Shown here: positions 45,344-55,916 of the stretch, in pieces
Layout: every line of letters begins with the position of its first letter
Numbering within the stretch: the first letter of the stretch is position 1
Source of the DNA: Cladobotryum mycophilum
Taxonomy: Eukaryota; Ascomycota; Sordariomycetes; Hypocreales; Hypocreaceae
Assembly (NCBI GenBank): GCA_036429605.1
Contig: JAVFKD010000016.1
Span: 3,534,001 to 3,598,000, forward strand
Reading direction: 5' to 3'
Length of the DNA stretch: 64,000 bases
Translations under genes and position numbers: made by a program
Notes under the pieces: generated by a model
The model's input: only the letters and a program-made list of their open reading frames with translations
Database searches by the model: none
Told to the model about the DNA's origin: nothing

Positions 45344-45635
45344 ATGGATATTAATCCCTTAAATAGTGTTGCCGGAGTTTTTTTATTGCAACGCTAATGG
45401 GATGGTACCCAATTCCCATGATGAACAACCCGAGTGCTCCTCGTATGTTTTTTTTACTAGGCCCCAGACATAACTAATAAATACTACAGCGGCTTTGCCT
45501 GAAGATCTGCTTCTTTTCGAGACCGTGTTCCTTGAAAATGGTGGTAGTGCTGAGTTCTTTTTGGTATGGAGGGCTTCCTGTGGCGCAAAACCTGTCAAGC
45601 AACCTTGCGTTCAATTGTCGGAAATTACGATATGA
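45344..45635 (+). pseudogene. Small tandem-family protein, member 2, frame-broken
   Basis: The ATG at 45344 runs for 13 codons into a 7-T run (45378-45384); one more T would restore the family exon 1 (FIATLMGWYPIPMMNNPSAP). The 47-bp intron (45443-45489, phase 1) matches its sisters. Exon 2 reads ALPEDLLLFETVFLENGGSAEF to a stop at 45635. Either a recent pseudogene or a homopolymer sequencing error. Confidence 0.6.
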
Positions 45636-46032
45636 GTTACGGGTTATTGTTACTGAGTAAGCGGGTATTAGTTATTTCACAGATGTACAATTACTATAGC
45701 AGCCATTTTTCCAAGATGATTGCGCTCTGCCTTAGAATGTAACCACCTTAGCCTTACCAAGAACTACGTTAATCCCATATTGGCCTTTGTAATGTAACCA
45801 AACTACACATTTATCTATTCGTGAAGATATCTAATGGCTGCCTAGATCGGCCCCCTAAACTCGTGCCGCACAGTCCCCTACTGGAATGGTATCATCCATG
45901 GAATTGAGCAAATGGAAATGGCGGTATGTATCAAATAACTAGAGGACGACTAAATGGGGAAAACATATATATAGTCCTTGATAATCCACCATATTCTAAA
46001 CTATTCATAATATCATTAATACTCTTTCTGCA
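45636..46032. other. Spacer between tandem-family members
   Basis: No ORF of note. A TATATATAG at about 45965 may be the TATA box of member 3. Confidence 0.45.
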
Positions 46033-46494
46033 ATGCCCACATACGAGCAATTATGGGCCATTGTTGCCCTGGTGAAAGGATATGGGATTGTACCTTTACG
46101 CTCGACTTGGAATCTACACTCCGACCTTGTTTTTACGAGTATGTTTGTTCGGTTTAATTAGGATGCAGCTCTAATCTGTTCTCTAGCGGTTACGATTGAA
46201 GAGCTTGATAACTTTAGACAATTGTTTGCCGAGTATGGTGGCGATTTGGATAAGTTGAATGCGAAGTTTGGCCAAAAGCCGGTCAAATACGATGTGACGT
46301 GGAAGGAATATTATGTTACTCTTGCTATGGCTAAGACAGAAGGATGGATTGAAGATCCTGTGATAAAAGAGCTACTACTACTACTACCACCTAGATGGGC
46401 ACCGTGGGAAAAAATGGTGGTTTCTGCGGCGACATTGGCTGGGATGCTTACGGTAGCGCTCGTAATACTTAAGGAGGTTGGGATCCAATTTTGA
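46033..46494 (+). CDS. Small tandem-family protein, member 3, 137 aa
   Basis: Exon 1 (46033-46138) starts MPTYEQLWAIVALVKGYGIV. A 48-bp intron (46139-46186, phase 1) joins exon 2 (46187-46494). Exon 2 has VTIEELDNFRQLFAEYGGDL, the family motif, then a Trp/Tyr-rich stretch (VTWKEYYVTLAM) and a hydrophobic C-terminal helix (MVVSAATLAGMLTVALVIL) that could anchor it in a membrane. No known domain. It is closest to member 4 in layout. Confidence 0.65.
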
Positions 46495-46902
46495 AGGGGT
46501 GGGAATGGTGTGGCTGGTCTAGTGAATGCAACGGTAGAGAGATGGTATATCATAATATCCACAAAATTGAATCAATGGAAGCGATGTAATGGAAAGAAAG
46601 CGACAGCAATTGACGAAGGTGCGCAAAGGGAGAGGAACGCTAGAATGACGCTGTGTCAGCCATGAAATTGAGTGGATGACAATACGCCACGCCACCGCGA
46701 TGCTATTACGAGTGGCAAAGGTGGAGCCCTGGAATTCATTTATGGAATGAAAGTACTGGAAGGATGGAATTAGCGTGTGGAATGGTGGAAGACCAGAGAA
46801 AGTATATGAACTTGTGAAGTCGTGAACAATGACCACAGTATTCTACAATCAAGTTCAGAATTAGCATTACTCATATAATTTCTAGTCAAAATCTAATCCA
46901 AT
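46495..46902. promoter_or_regulatory. Shared upstream block of the tandem family
   Basis: The stretch GGCTGGTCTAGTGAATGCAA CGGTAGAGAGATGG at 46512-46545 is near-identical to 45033-45066, about 300-390 bp before members 2 and 4. The rest is TGGAATGG-rich. It may be a promoter element copied with the genes. Confidence 0.55.
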
Positions 46903-47414
46903 ATGTCACAAAACCGTCAAATATCGGCACATATTTCTACTGTCGCTATTCTTGGGTATGATATTGTACCCCTCGAGGAGGTTCACAATTGGACCAACCC
47001 GCGAATTCGGTTTACTGGTATGTTAGTTTTTTTATTTAACATTCTATTCTAACAGGTTTCTAAGAGTGCTCGGACGAGGAAATTACCGCCTTTAAACAAG
47101 AATTTACCGGGTACGGCGGCAACGTTATAGAGGCGAGATGGAAATTCAGTGGAGATGTCTACTACAAGTGCAAAATCTCCTCCTGCGTCATCGAGGAAGT
47201 TCTAAGCCGAGCTGAACAAAAGGATGTGTGTGAGAACCCTGAAGTCAAGGAAATAGTACAAAAAGCTATGAGGGAGAAGTTGAATAACTTGCCGTTAAAG
47301 CAGAAAGTTCTGGCTAGCCTGGCAATAGAAGGTGCTGGCATTCTAATAGGACATGCATTTGGCGAGGTCACTGGTATTCGGGTTTCTCTACCTCCCATTG
47401 ATGTACAGTACTAG
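46903..47414 (+). CDS. Small tandem-family protein, member 4, 154 aa
   Basis: Exon 1 (46903-47017) contains VAILGYDIVPLEEVHNW; a 47-bp intron (47018-47064, branch CTAAC, phase 1) joins exon 2 (47065-47414). Exon 2 reads ECSDEEITAFKQEFTGYGGN with the shared motif, then WKFSGDVYYKCKISSC, a charged helix, and a mildly hydrophobic helix (VLASLAIEGAGILIGHAF). Three Cys are unique to this copy. No signal peptide or known family. Confidence 0.65.
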
Positions 47415-47567
47415 CCGAGTTTAATAATATTGCTTCCTAATCAGCATATACACATAGCAAAGGCAGAAATACAAAGTCAAATATACTCAGCGTTCATAAC
47501 AGCTTGAACGATGTATCAATCAATTTATTTAGGATCCATGCGTCCATAATCCATACCAGACAAAACC

Positions 47568-48590
47568 TCATTGTTCATCCGCGTCGCTTTCACATCCCTC
47601 TTCCGCCCATCGCTTAGCACCAAATCCCTTTATCACCAAGGCCTTAGCTTCTTCACGTGCCTGTGGACCACAAAGGTCGGTTAACTTAACCCAAGTTGTT
47701 TTCCATTCTACCTCAAACTGGGTTTCCCCTTTAACTTTGCGTATACCTTTCAATTTCTTGTAGTCCCACGTATCCTGACTGCTAATCTTGACAAGCTTCT
47801 CTTTTTGGACGGAACCATATGTATGGCACAATGGATTCTTGCTGGCTCCCCGTAGCCGTGGGCTTTTTCGCTGTGCGAGCTGCTGATGCTCTTCCTGCCG
47901 GCGTCGCTTTGTAGGCGGTGTGGAGGCAAGTCGATGATCTTCTCCATCATCTGTAATGGTTAATTAGTGATTACGCCATCGATATCAAATAGAAGGGTGT
48001 AAGTTACCCTGGCAAGAAGAAGCGTCTTTGCCGGGCGGTTTCTGGAGCTGCTCATCGATTGCAACTGGTCCGGAAAGCAGTTTGGATTGGGTATCTAGGT
48101 TAGAGATGGGGGGTTGATCTCTTGCATTATTTGTAGGCTGTTGGCACAAAGGTTGGGAGCCAGAAAAGTTCGGACTTTGTTCAGGCAAACTAGCCTTGCG
48201 ACGATTATCATATACGAAAATCTTACGGGCCATTTCCAGGGTGGTAGGGGTTCTGCGTGCCATATGCATTGCAGCTGAAGCAGTTTCCAAGAGAGCTCTA
48301 TCCGGTTGCGTGTCTAGCTCTTGGATCATAGGAATTGGTTTGCCAAAGTGCATCACAGGTTCTGGAAAACCAGGCTTGTTGATGGGTTTGTTGGACGGGT
48401 AGAAATCTGACGGTACAGCTGATTCCGTTGGCATACTCTCTGAGCGTTGAGCCACGGAACTTGGTGGGTGAGGTTCAGAGACCATGTCCCCGATGCCGCT
48501 CGAGGGAGTACGTTTCTCCCAGCCACCATGGAGTCGTTGAACTCCTGGAAGAGGGAGTGGGAGGTTGTATGGTGATGCCATTCTTGACAA
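47568..48590 (-). CDS. Two-exon protein with C-terminal chromo-like domain
   Basis: Exon 1 (48590-48008) is Pro/Ser-rich and disordered, with a helix MARRTPTTLEMARKIFVYDN. A 57-bp intron (47951-48007, phase 1) joins exon 2 (47950-47568). Exon 2 has a basic nuclear-type signal (PPTKRRRQ), then KKLKGIRKVKGETQFEVEWK TTW, reminiscent of a chromo-fold beta sheet with its aromatic cage. 321 aa. It would bind methyl-lysine or nucleic acid in the nucleus; inferred from weak similarity. The zinc-finger gene upstream is on the same strand and ends 88 bp away; one longer gene is possible. Confidence 0.5.
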
Positions 48591-48678
48591 TTGTAGTCAG
48601 AATTTGGTTCAGAAATAGAATGGTGAGAAGAATGTTGAAGACGAGCCTGATGTTCTAGTAGTGGCCAATCCAACCTTT

Positions 48679-49428
48679 TTATATTCCAACCCCGTGAAAT
48701 CCCATAGAATTGTCAAGAGCCATTTGCTGCATTCCTATAGGATGGAGGCATGCCTGCTGCCATTCGATGATACTGCGACACTGAGAAGTCGCCATGGAGT
48801 TCTTGGGGGGCGTTTGTGGTACATCGCTAAGCCGCCTCTCACTAATTGCTATCGTATGATTGACCAATGACAATTGCTGTATTTCATTAGTAGGCGGCAT
48901 TGGAATGGCTCTCATATTCTGGCCCTCAGTCTTAGATTCGCATATTTTCTCGTGTATTCTCTTGTTGCGTCTACTATGATGAATTTCCCCGCAGTAACGA
49001 CAAGTTCGGTTCTTTCTATGATCAAAACAGCGTGCTTCATGGTACCGCGCCGATCTTGGGTCAAAAAGCTCCTTTTTGCAGTAGCAACAACGAAAATCTT
49101 CCGGTGATTCATGACGTCGTTCGTGAAGCCTCCGATGTTTTCCGTTGTGGAAGGTGGTCTGACAACCAAGCCGGCACTTATACTCCCCGCGAGGAAGGTC
49201 AGGATTCTTAACACATTGGTTCTCATGAATTCCTCTATTTCTAGGGCAAGAGAGCCGTTTTTGGCAGTGAGAGCAATGAAATAAATGGGGCTCTTCATGG
49301 TACAGCTCATGGTAATACAGCCTTCTCACATTGGAGAAGGGAATATTGCAGTTCTCCCAGCGACATTGCATAACAGCAGTAGAACAGCTGTGATTGTGGC
49401 TTTTGTTTGCCATATTCAAAACGACCAA
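48679..49428 (-). CDS. Zinc-finger (C2H2-like) protein, 249 aa
   Basis: Six closely packed Cys/His units at residues 20-170: CRWENCNIPFSNVRRLYYHELYH, CSHCQKRLSCPRNRGIHENQC, CRLGC...HERRH, CCYCKKELFDPRSARYHEARC and CRYCG...HEKIC. The spacing is C2H2 and C2HC mixed. The C-terminal 80 residues are polar. A nuclear DNA-binding role is likely. It may be part of the same gene as the chromo-like protein downstream if an intron or frame error lies at 48591-48680. Confidence 0.65.
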   Translation of the reverse strand: MVVLNMANKSHNHSCSTAVMQCRWENCNIPFSNVRRLYYHELYHEEPHLFHCSHCQKRLSCPRNRGIHENQCVKNPDLPRGEYKCRLGCQTTFHNGKHRRLHERRHESPEDFRCCYCKKELFDPRSARYHEARCFDHRKNRTCRYCGEIHHSRRNKRIHEKICESKTEGQNMRAIPMPPTNEIQQLSLVNHTIAISERRLSDVPQTPPKNSMATSQCRSIIEWQQACLHPIGMQQMALDNSMGFHGVGI

Positions 49429-50759
49429 GGCGGGCCAATGTATATCCGGCTAGCCGAAAGACTTGTCAGTGGCCCCAATCTCTAACTTTTTGACTGATAC
49501 TGTGAGTAAAAGTTTCTTCAAACAGCCCCATGATATATATATATATGGCTTTGGTTCTCTTCATAAGCCCGTATTCTTCTATGCCATCACCTGCTTGGGA
49601 GTGTCACATTCAAGTGCGTCCATTTACCACCGTAAAAATCTTAAAGGCATTTACAGGCTGTCTCTATACCATGGTGTGAACCTAAATCTCCATTGCCATT
49701 TTGCCCTCCATTAACGAACTGTGCCCCTTGCAGAAAGAGCAATAAAAGGCTTCTGAGATACCAAAAAGCTGCTTTTGGATGTTGGACTCAGGGTTAGCCG
49801 AGCCAATGATAACTTCGTATCCAACGTAGCAATAACGGATTTACAAACACATCATTGGTGCGAATTTAGCTTACCGGGTAGGGAGCGGGGACCTAAAAAG
49901 CACGCCCCACGTGATCGCTTGATGGCTCAACGCGTCAACGCTTGAGTTAAGTTATTAACCGCGCTTTGTGCGATACTGGTGTATCCTCTCTGGCATAAAC
50001 TTCTTTACTGTGCTCAATGGGTATTTTGGTTTAGCCAACTCTTGTTCCTCCCCTTTCTTCACCCATGTTCCCCTCCAACATCCCACCTATCATACACCCC
50101 GCTACTACACCACACCCCCATGCGTTCCCCTCCATGTAAGCCCCTGCTCCCGCACATTCTCTTTCCCACACTCCCCTCATTAATCACACTCCCTACATAC
50201 TACATTTCCATTATTCGTTTCCCTTCCTGCGTCCTCTCCCTTCCCACCCCCTGACACTTGAATGGATCACAAGCAGCCCGATGATAATCACAAGCAGCCC
50301 AAGTACAATACAGGCCAGAGACGACATCCTCACCCAACTTGAACAATGAAAGCTACATACAGTAAGCCTCTAGAAAGACGTAGCGTAAATGTACCAGCGA
50401 AATGGTACGGTTTGGTAGGAAGTCTCTGCTTAGTCGGCGAAGAACAGACATTAGGGATACTGAAAAGGGTATGGTAATTTATTTCAGGCTAATTTCCCGC
50501 TATCTAAGTGCTATGCAAGGTACCTCCAGGTTTATAACAAACGCATTCCCACCCAATTAGCTAAACCTAATAGGCTAATTTACTTTCTTTGCTTTATTTA
50601 TTCGTTTAAGACAGGTAAATAACTAAAGACTTTTATCTTTAACTTTATAATAATACTAAAGATAATACTTTGGCTTTTTACTTTATTTTAATTTTATAAC
50701 AATTAATAATTTACTTTTTTTATGTAGGCTTAAACTATAAATATATTACATAATAGCAT
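49429..50759. other. Intergenic, C-rich then AT-rich
   Basis: 50030-50260 is a pyrimidine-rich CCC/TCC stretch with spurious ORFs. After 50500 the A+T content rises sharply and stays high to 53.2 kb. No gene seen. Confidence 0.45.
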
Positions 50760-51158
50760 TTATAAAAATGGTAAAATAGCTTTTAAAAAAAGAAGTAAAA
50801 ATTGAAAAATTAAGTGAAAATAATTATAATATCTCCAAGCCCATATTAAAAGTATAAATGTAAAAATACTAGAACTTAATGGCACATAAATTGTAATTGG
50901 CTTAATTATATATCGCTTTAAACATTTTGAAAACCCGCTTAGTTTATCTGGATAATAAACACAAGTAACTATAAGCCAACGAACAAGTTGGCTAAAAGTT
51001 ACTAAGTATGATAGTTTTGTATTCTCTGGCTCAAAGATCATATCTTTATACGAAGATATTAATGGTTCGTAGCTTGTATTATTTACTTTCTTAGACTGAG
51101 AGTGGTTTAACTTTTTAGAAACTTTACTAATAGTCATGTTGTTTAAGTTCTTGAACAC
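50760..51158 (-). CDS. AT-rich small membrane protein, 132 aa
   Basis: Polar N-terminus (residues 1-45), then three hydrophobic segments (about 50-70, 92-112, 116-132). Codons end mostly in A or T, as in its neighbours. No family recognised; the membrane character is clear but function is not. It may be incomplete at its ends. Confidence 0.4.
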   Translation of the reverse strand: MFKNLNNMTISKVSKKLNHSQSKKVNNTSYEPLISSYKDMIFEPENTKLSYLVTFSQLVRWLIVTCVYYPDKLSGFSKCLKRYIIKPITIYVPLSSSIFTFILLIWAWRYYNYFHLIFQFLLLFLKAILPFL

Positions 51159-51361
51159 TACAATGGCTACTTCTTGGCTTTAATTAGTATATAAATATTA
51201 AGAAAAAAATCCATATTTGGCAACATCCACATTTGGCAGCGTTTGTATTTTAAAGTACTAATATTTAATACCAGTTATTTAATACTCCTAAAATAATATC
51301 TTAAGTAGCTTTAATAAAACATCCTATTACAAATTGTTTTTATTATTATAATTAAATTATT

Positions 51362-52022
51362 ATGCCAGAAAATAAAGAAGCTCGTTATCGTATGGCTAAG
51401 AAGCGGTGGAAAGACCAGTGCCGTGTAGCGTTAGCGGCTCATATCAGTAAGACAGCCTTATCTTTAAGTTAAAGCAAGCTAATAGTTCCTAGAGGAAAGA
51501 ACTGGACATATTATTAGTCCTTGCAAAGTCAAATTAATAACAACAAAAAGGGAACCATATGCATGGGAAGCCCTACCTCATTTAAGCCATCTTATTTCTA
51601 CATCACTAGGTCAACTTGGAGTCATAGCTTGCCGACAACTTTACTCAGAAATTGGTAATGGTATTAAAGCTATACGACCAGAGCAACACATGCCTATAAA
51701 CCGCTCTATTGTTGCCCCGCCAACAATGTTTCAAGAGTTTCCCACTGAAGCAGTTATATCTACCAGTAATAGCAAGGACACTCAATATTTACATATTGAG
51801 GACCCTCAGATACTACAGCTCAAAGGTGAAATATCAGGAATAAAGAGTGAGCTGGGTTTACTTTATAACAGAGCAAAGGAACTAGAGGAGCGTAATATAC
51901 AAGATCAGGAAAAGATTAATATGTATGAAACATCTATGTTTCGTTATAATGTTATTCTTGACCATATACTACAGCTTGTAGAAGAGTTACGACTAGTTAA
52001 TAGAGAGACTTATTTGCTATAA
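51362..52022 (+). CDS. Coiled-coil protein, 204 aa, two exons
   Basis: Exon 1 (51362-51446) MPENKEARYRMAKKRWKD; a 46-bp intron (51447-51492: GTAAGA, branch GCTAAT, acceptor CCTAG, phase 1) joins exon 2 (51493-52022). Exon 2 starts with a basic region (KLITTKREPYAWEALPHLSH), has a linker, then a coiled coil at residues 135-200 (LKGEISGIKSELGLLYNRAK). The basic-plus-coil layout suggests DNA binding or a scaffold. No known family. First of three same-strand AT-rich genes. Confidence 0.5.
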
Positions 52023-52158
52023 TTTAATACATTAAAAAAATCTAAATTAAATTCTTCTTATTAAAGTGTTAAATTAATAGCCATTACTGGCTTTACGATA
52101 TTACTTAAATACTCCTATACATTTGTTATACTTATAGTTATTTATTAATTTATTAATT

Positions 52159-52479
52159 ATGGCATTTAAAGCTATAGCTACAATTCAATTAAACTTGTTA
52201 TTCTTTTCACCCAATGCTAAAATCGGCCAGGGAGTAGCTACTGTTTTGTCTTTAGATGATTTACAGACTCACCTTTTAAAACTTGGGGTTAATGACCAGA
52301 TTTTACTATCATTAATCAAGGAACTCCGTGAGAGTTTAACACTGGCAGTAGTTGAAGACATTCAAATTACTCAAAAAGTAATTAGCCTTCAACCATCAGC
52401 CAATTCAGAATTCTGCCATGAAACAAAAGAAGCAGAACAGCGAATAGATGCTGAACGGGATCTTTTTGCTGCCGAGTAA
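52159..52479 (+). CDS. Small helical protein, 106 aa
   Basis: Starts MAFKAIATIQLNLLFF and has helix LSLDDLQTHLLKLGVNDQIL and an acidic C-terminus (KEAEQRIDAERDLF). AT-rich codons. No domain recognised; it lies 136 bp after the coiled-coil gene on the same strand. Confidence 0.4.
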   Translation: MAFKAIATIQLNLLFFSPNAKIGQGVATVLSLDDLQTHLLKLGVNDQILLSLIKELRESLTLAVVEDIQITQKVISLQPSANSEFCHETKEAEQRIDAERDLFAAE

Positions 52480-52603
52480 TACATAGTCACTTTTTGCTCT
52501 AGAACTTAAACCTGGTTTTTATGTTTATTAAAAGTTTATTATATATATTGTAAAGAACTATTAAAAATATATATATTCAACTATATTTATTATTATTTAA
52601 ACT

Positions 52604-53005
52604 ATGACTTTTTATTTACCCCATGAAGTAAATCAGTTAAAAAAATTAATCAATTACCTTGAAACCCAACTTAATATCCTACAATTACGGAATAAAGAAC
52701 TAGAATATTTATTATTAAACTGCCGTCAAGATCTCGATAATCATATACTTGAAAAAGATATTATCGAGAAACTATTAGATCAACATAAAGAAGCGCTAAT
52801 TGAAAAGCATACCGAAGTACAAAATAAGACCCAGACTATTCAAACACAAGTCATTGCTATAGCTAGTTTAAGTGAGGATCGGCAAAAGCTTTTAAATGCG
52901 TTATGTGACAGGGATCAGCTAATGGTAAAGTTATGCACGATGGAAAACAGTAATACAACCGAGGGTGAAGCTAGAAGCTCAAAAAAGAGAAAGCTAGAGT
53001 ATTAG
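52604..53005 (+). CDS. Coiled-coil protein, 133 aa
   Basis: Residues 8-110 form a long Leu/Glu/Lys coiled coil (VNQLKKLINYLETQLNILQL); the last 20 are a basic, probably nuclear, tail (SSKKRKLEY). AT-rich codons. Third member of the same-strand cluster at 51.4-53.0 kb. Function unknown. Confidence 0.45.
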   Translation: MTFYLPHEVNQLKKLINYLETQLNILQLRNKELEYLLLNCRQDLDNHILEKDIIEKLLDQHKEALIEKHTEVQNKTQTIQTQVIAIASLSEDRQKLLNALCDRDQLMVKLCTMENSNTTEGEARSSKKRKLEY

Positions 53006-53220
53006 AATAGAAAAAAATCACTTTACTGTACTTTTATAAACAGAGTTACTTTTTGCATTATCTCTCTTGCTAAAACCTTAAACATTTCTAGTCATTTATG
53101 TAATCAAAATGTGTCTCTATTAGACGATTAAACAATAGCGTAAGGTTTCATGCCAAGGATATTCACTCTATTAGCCATTAACCTTCCAAGAAGCTTATTA
53201 GAATTAGTTATTAGGGGAAC

Positions 53221-54210
53221 TTACACCTCAATCAAAAGTCCTCGCTGTAGCACATACTCTTCTAATTGACACACCAGTTCTCTGCGCCGATTCACAGGGT
53301 GGCGGCCTTGCTCAAGACCTCGGACGAAGATCCCCTTCATTCGTTCGAAAAAGCCTCGAAGCACATCAACCCCGTAGTGATCAAACTGTCCCGGCTTGAC
53401 CTCGATAGCTCTCTTAGTCAAGGACTTGATATTATAGCCTGCTGTTTCCAATTGGCGAGCACGATCCTTCTCGTCAATGTCGAAAGATAAGCCCTTGACG
53501 TCTCGGAGAGCATCAAGTGCCTGCAGCCACTCGCACCATATACCATAAGGGACCGCAGCGCTGTCCAAGGGATGGTAGAAATCGCTGGAATATTCAATAA
53601 ACCCACCCTCTCTCTGACAAACAGACGCAGCTTGGAATGCTACTTCCCAGTTCTCAATATCACCATCCATACGACAGCAACGGATATAATCGAAACGATT
53701 GCACCATCCCCATTTTCGTTGATTAGCGTCGACCACGTAGGAGATTGAGTTCATCGGTGCGTGATAAGGCTGAATAGGAGTAAAATCCATTCCAATGACA
53801 CTTGTTTCTTTGTGGGTTTCCGCCGCCTCCCTGATCAAAATCAGCGGAGAACTAGAGGATCGCGGAGAGAATCTTACATTGCCCAGGCACCCCATCTTGT
53901 GCCAACATCAAGAATATTTTTAACCTGACCTATCTGTCTTGGTAGAAGAATGCCATCATTCATTTTGACATGAAAGGCGTGTCTGTTGTTTAGTTAGCCT
54001 GTAACTTGAAGCCGTTGTTGATCAAGTCCGCACATCGCTTCTTCGTAATCCTTCATAACCTGATCAACCCGAAACCTAAACCCATATTCAGCATACACGT
54101 CCCCTAGCAGTGAACTCTTGTGCCTACGGGCTGAACCTGTGTTGCGGGAATTTCATTCCCTCAATCTCATAGAATTGGCGCAGAGGATGACTCTTGCTCT
54201 GGTCTGACAT
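53221..54210 (-). pseudogene. LaeA-like SAM methyltransferase, decayed
   Basis: The start MSDQSKSHPLRQFYEIEGMK (54210) leads into a frame change at a TAG and later a TAA. The frame then recovers: KNILDVGTRWGAWAM (motif I), a 47-bp intron (53831-53877, phase 2), then SVIGMDFTPIQP (motif II), FDYIRCCRMDG and GGFIEYSSDF, to the stop at 53221. Motif I reads GTRWGAW where the family has GTGTGIW, so the SAM loop may be damaged too. Related fungal enzymes act in secondary metabolism regulation or methylate unknown substrates. Two breaks make a product unlikely. Confidence 0.78.
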
Positions 54211-55135
54211 TTTGGTTAATCAAGAAAGGATAAAGAGTTGGGTGGCACTATTGCCAATATTTATTGCATATCAGAACAGATTCAAATATTCTTGTAGTAT
54301 TTGTGAATGATTTGAACATTGGCTAAAAAGACCGTTGGTCCCATGTTTATATTAGCATAAATCGTAGAGGCCATGGTACTGTTGGCTTTGAAACCCCGTT
54401 TGAGAGAGCATTCTCCTTGAAGCTGACCAACAGCCTGCATACAGCTGATGCCGTGGCGTCCGCATGACCTGCGCTCTACATGCTGACCTGCAGCTGGAAT
54501 TGATGATCAAATGAACCGTGAATGTTCTAGATGTGCGTTAACGCAACCCTGGGTTCAAGTCGTTTCAGCCATGCATCCAACTGCGTTGTCAGAGGGTTGC
54601 CCGATCTGTCCCATGTATCATAGCTCACTTCCTATGTAACGTAGCAACACAGAGTGGAGAGGTTCAGCGGTTGGCAACGTCAAACTAGTGTATATTGCTA
54701 AAATAACCAACTGATCATCAGTCTTGCATCCAATTGACAAATGATCACTTCCAACCCATAGTCACATCTTCTTTGCAGGGGTATCAGCGAAGAGTGAGAT
54801 TGTGCCAAATACACAGCTGCCTAAGCTAGATGGCAAGCGTAAGGCACATACGGAGACAAAAGACGCTCTTTCTACTGTCTACCGGGATACTCACTAGTGG
54901 GGAGAATGATTACTGCATGCAGCAGGTCACGTTAGGATAGCGAGGCGTAAGACATGGGTGATAACTTGGTAATACAATGGTGCAGCTAAAGTCTTCTTCG
55001 TAGTCCATCTACGAATTATATAAACTCCTTATCTGTCTCATGTAATCCATTATTATTTCCATTCCTAAAATATCGTTGGTACACTAGTATCCATCATATG
55101 ACTTTACACAACCTCATTTAGAACACCGTCCCAAT
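54211..55135. other. Intergenic, no gene seen
   Basis: Normal composition, no ORF of note, no repeat seen by eye. Confidence 0.4.
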
Positions 55136-55620
55136 ATGGCTGCTCTCTCAAGATCCTCTATTCGGAAACCCAAAACGGATACCATAATCCGTTATACGCA
55201 TATTACTTACTGCTGGCCTGGCGGCGAAGAAGAGACGCACAAAATGTCAAAGGAAGAAATAGAATGGCATGAGAACGAGGAACGCTGCAGAAAGACACAG
55301 CTTTCGATTCGGGAAGCTCTTGGTGTTGGGGTTAGCAAGCAAAAGAACGTCTTCGGTAGCACATTGAAGACTCTACACCCGACTTCCGCAATTCACTCAA
55401 CGACTGAAACAGTCACAATCCAAGAGGAGACTGATCTGAACAATGATGGCAATGATACAGAAGGTATGTAAGTAAACTGTTATATGTTACTCAGTATTAA
55501 CGTGTGATAATTGTCTTAGACGCCCGAGATGAGGTATATGAGCGCTTTAAAATGATGCTAGCTCGTGGTAAGAAACACAAAGGTTACATTAAAAGCCATA
55601 AATGCCCTTTAATAAAATAA
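55136..55620 (+). CDS. Two-exon hypothetical, 142 aa
   Basis: Exon 1 (55136-55463) starts MAALSRSSIRKPKTDTIIRY and has TYCWPGGEEETHKM. A 56-bp intron (55464-55519, phase 1) joins exon 2 (55520-55620), ending KKHKGYIKSHKCPLIK. Charged and helical, no membrane segment or known domain. The short basic C-terminus follows a Glu/Asp-rich linker. Confidence 0.45.
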
Positions 55621-55916
55621 CAACTAAAGGCAGTAGATATTTTCTTTTTTATTATAGGTTAAAAAATAAAAAATAAAATTCTTTGTGTTATCAGTCCAAC
55701 GACTAAGAGTAAATCCATAAGTTGCTTTAAAGTAAATATAAGCGTAAACATATATTATTATTATTTAACTTAAAGCAAACTATAAACACTTAAGTAATAT
55801 TAATAACATTTATCTTTCTTTTTAAAATTAAAATATATAAATGCTTAAGTTAAATAATTAATCTAAGTCTATGATACTTATTTTATATAAGACCTATTGG
55901 TTTATCAGTTGCTTTA

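Noticed and set aside
49968..50254. Pro/Ser/His-rich + strand ORFs
   Set aside because: Product of a pyrimidine-rich stretch; both overlapping frames look equally simple.
53221..53895. Methyltransferase starting at the Met at 53895
   Set aside because: The first residues of that frame are intron sequence; splicing at 53831-53877 restores motif I from the upstream exon.
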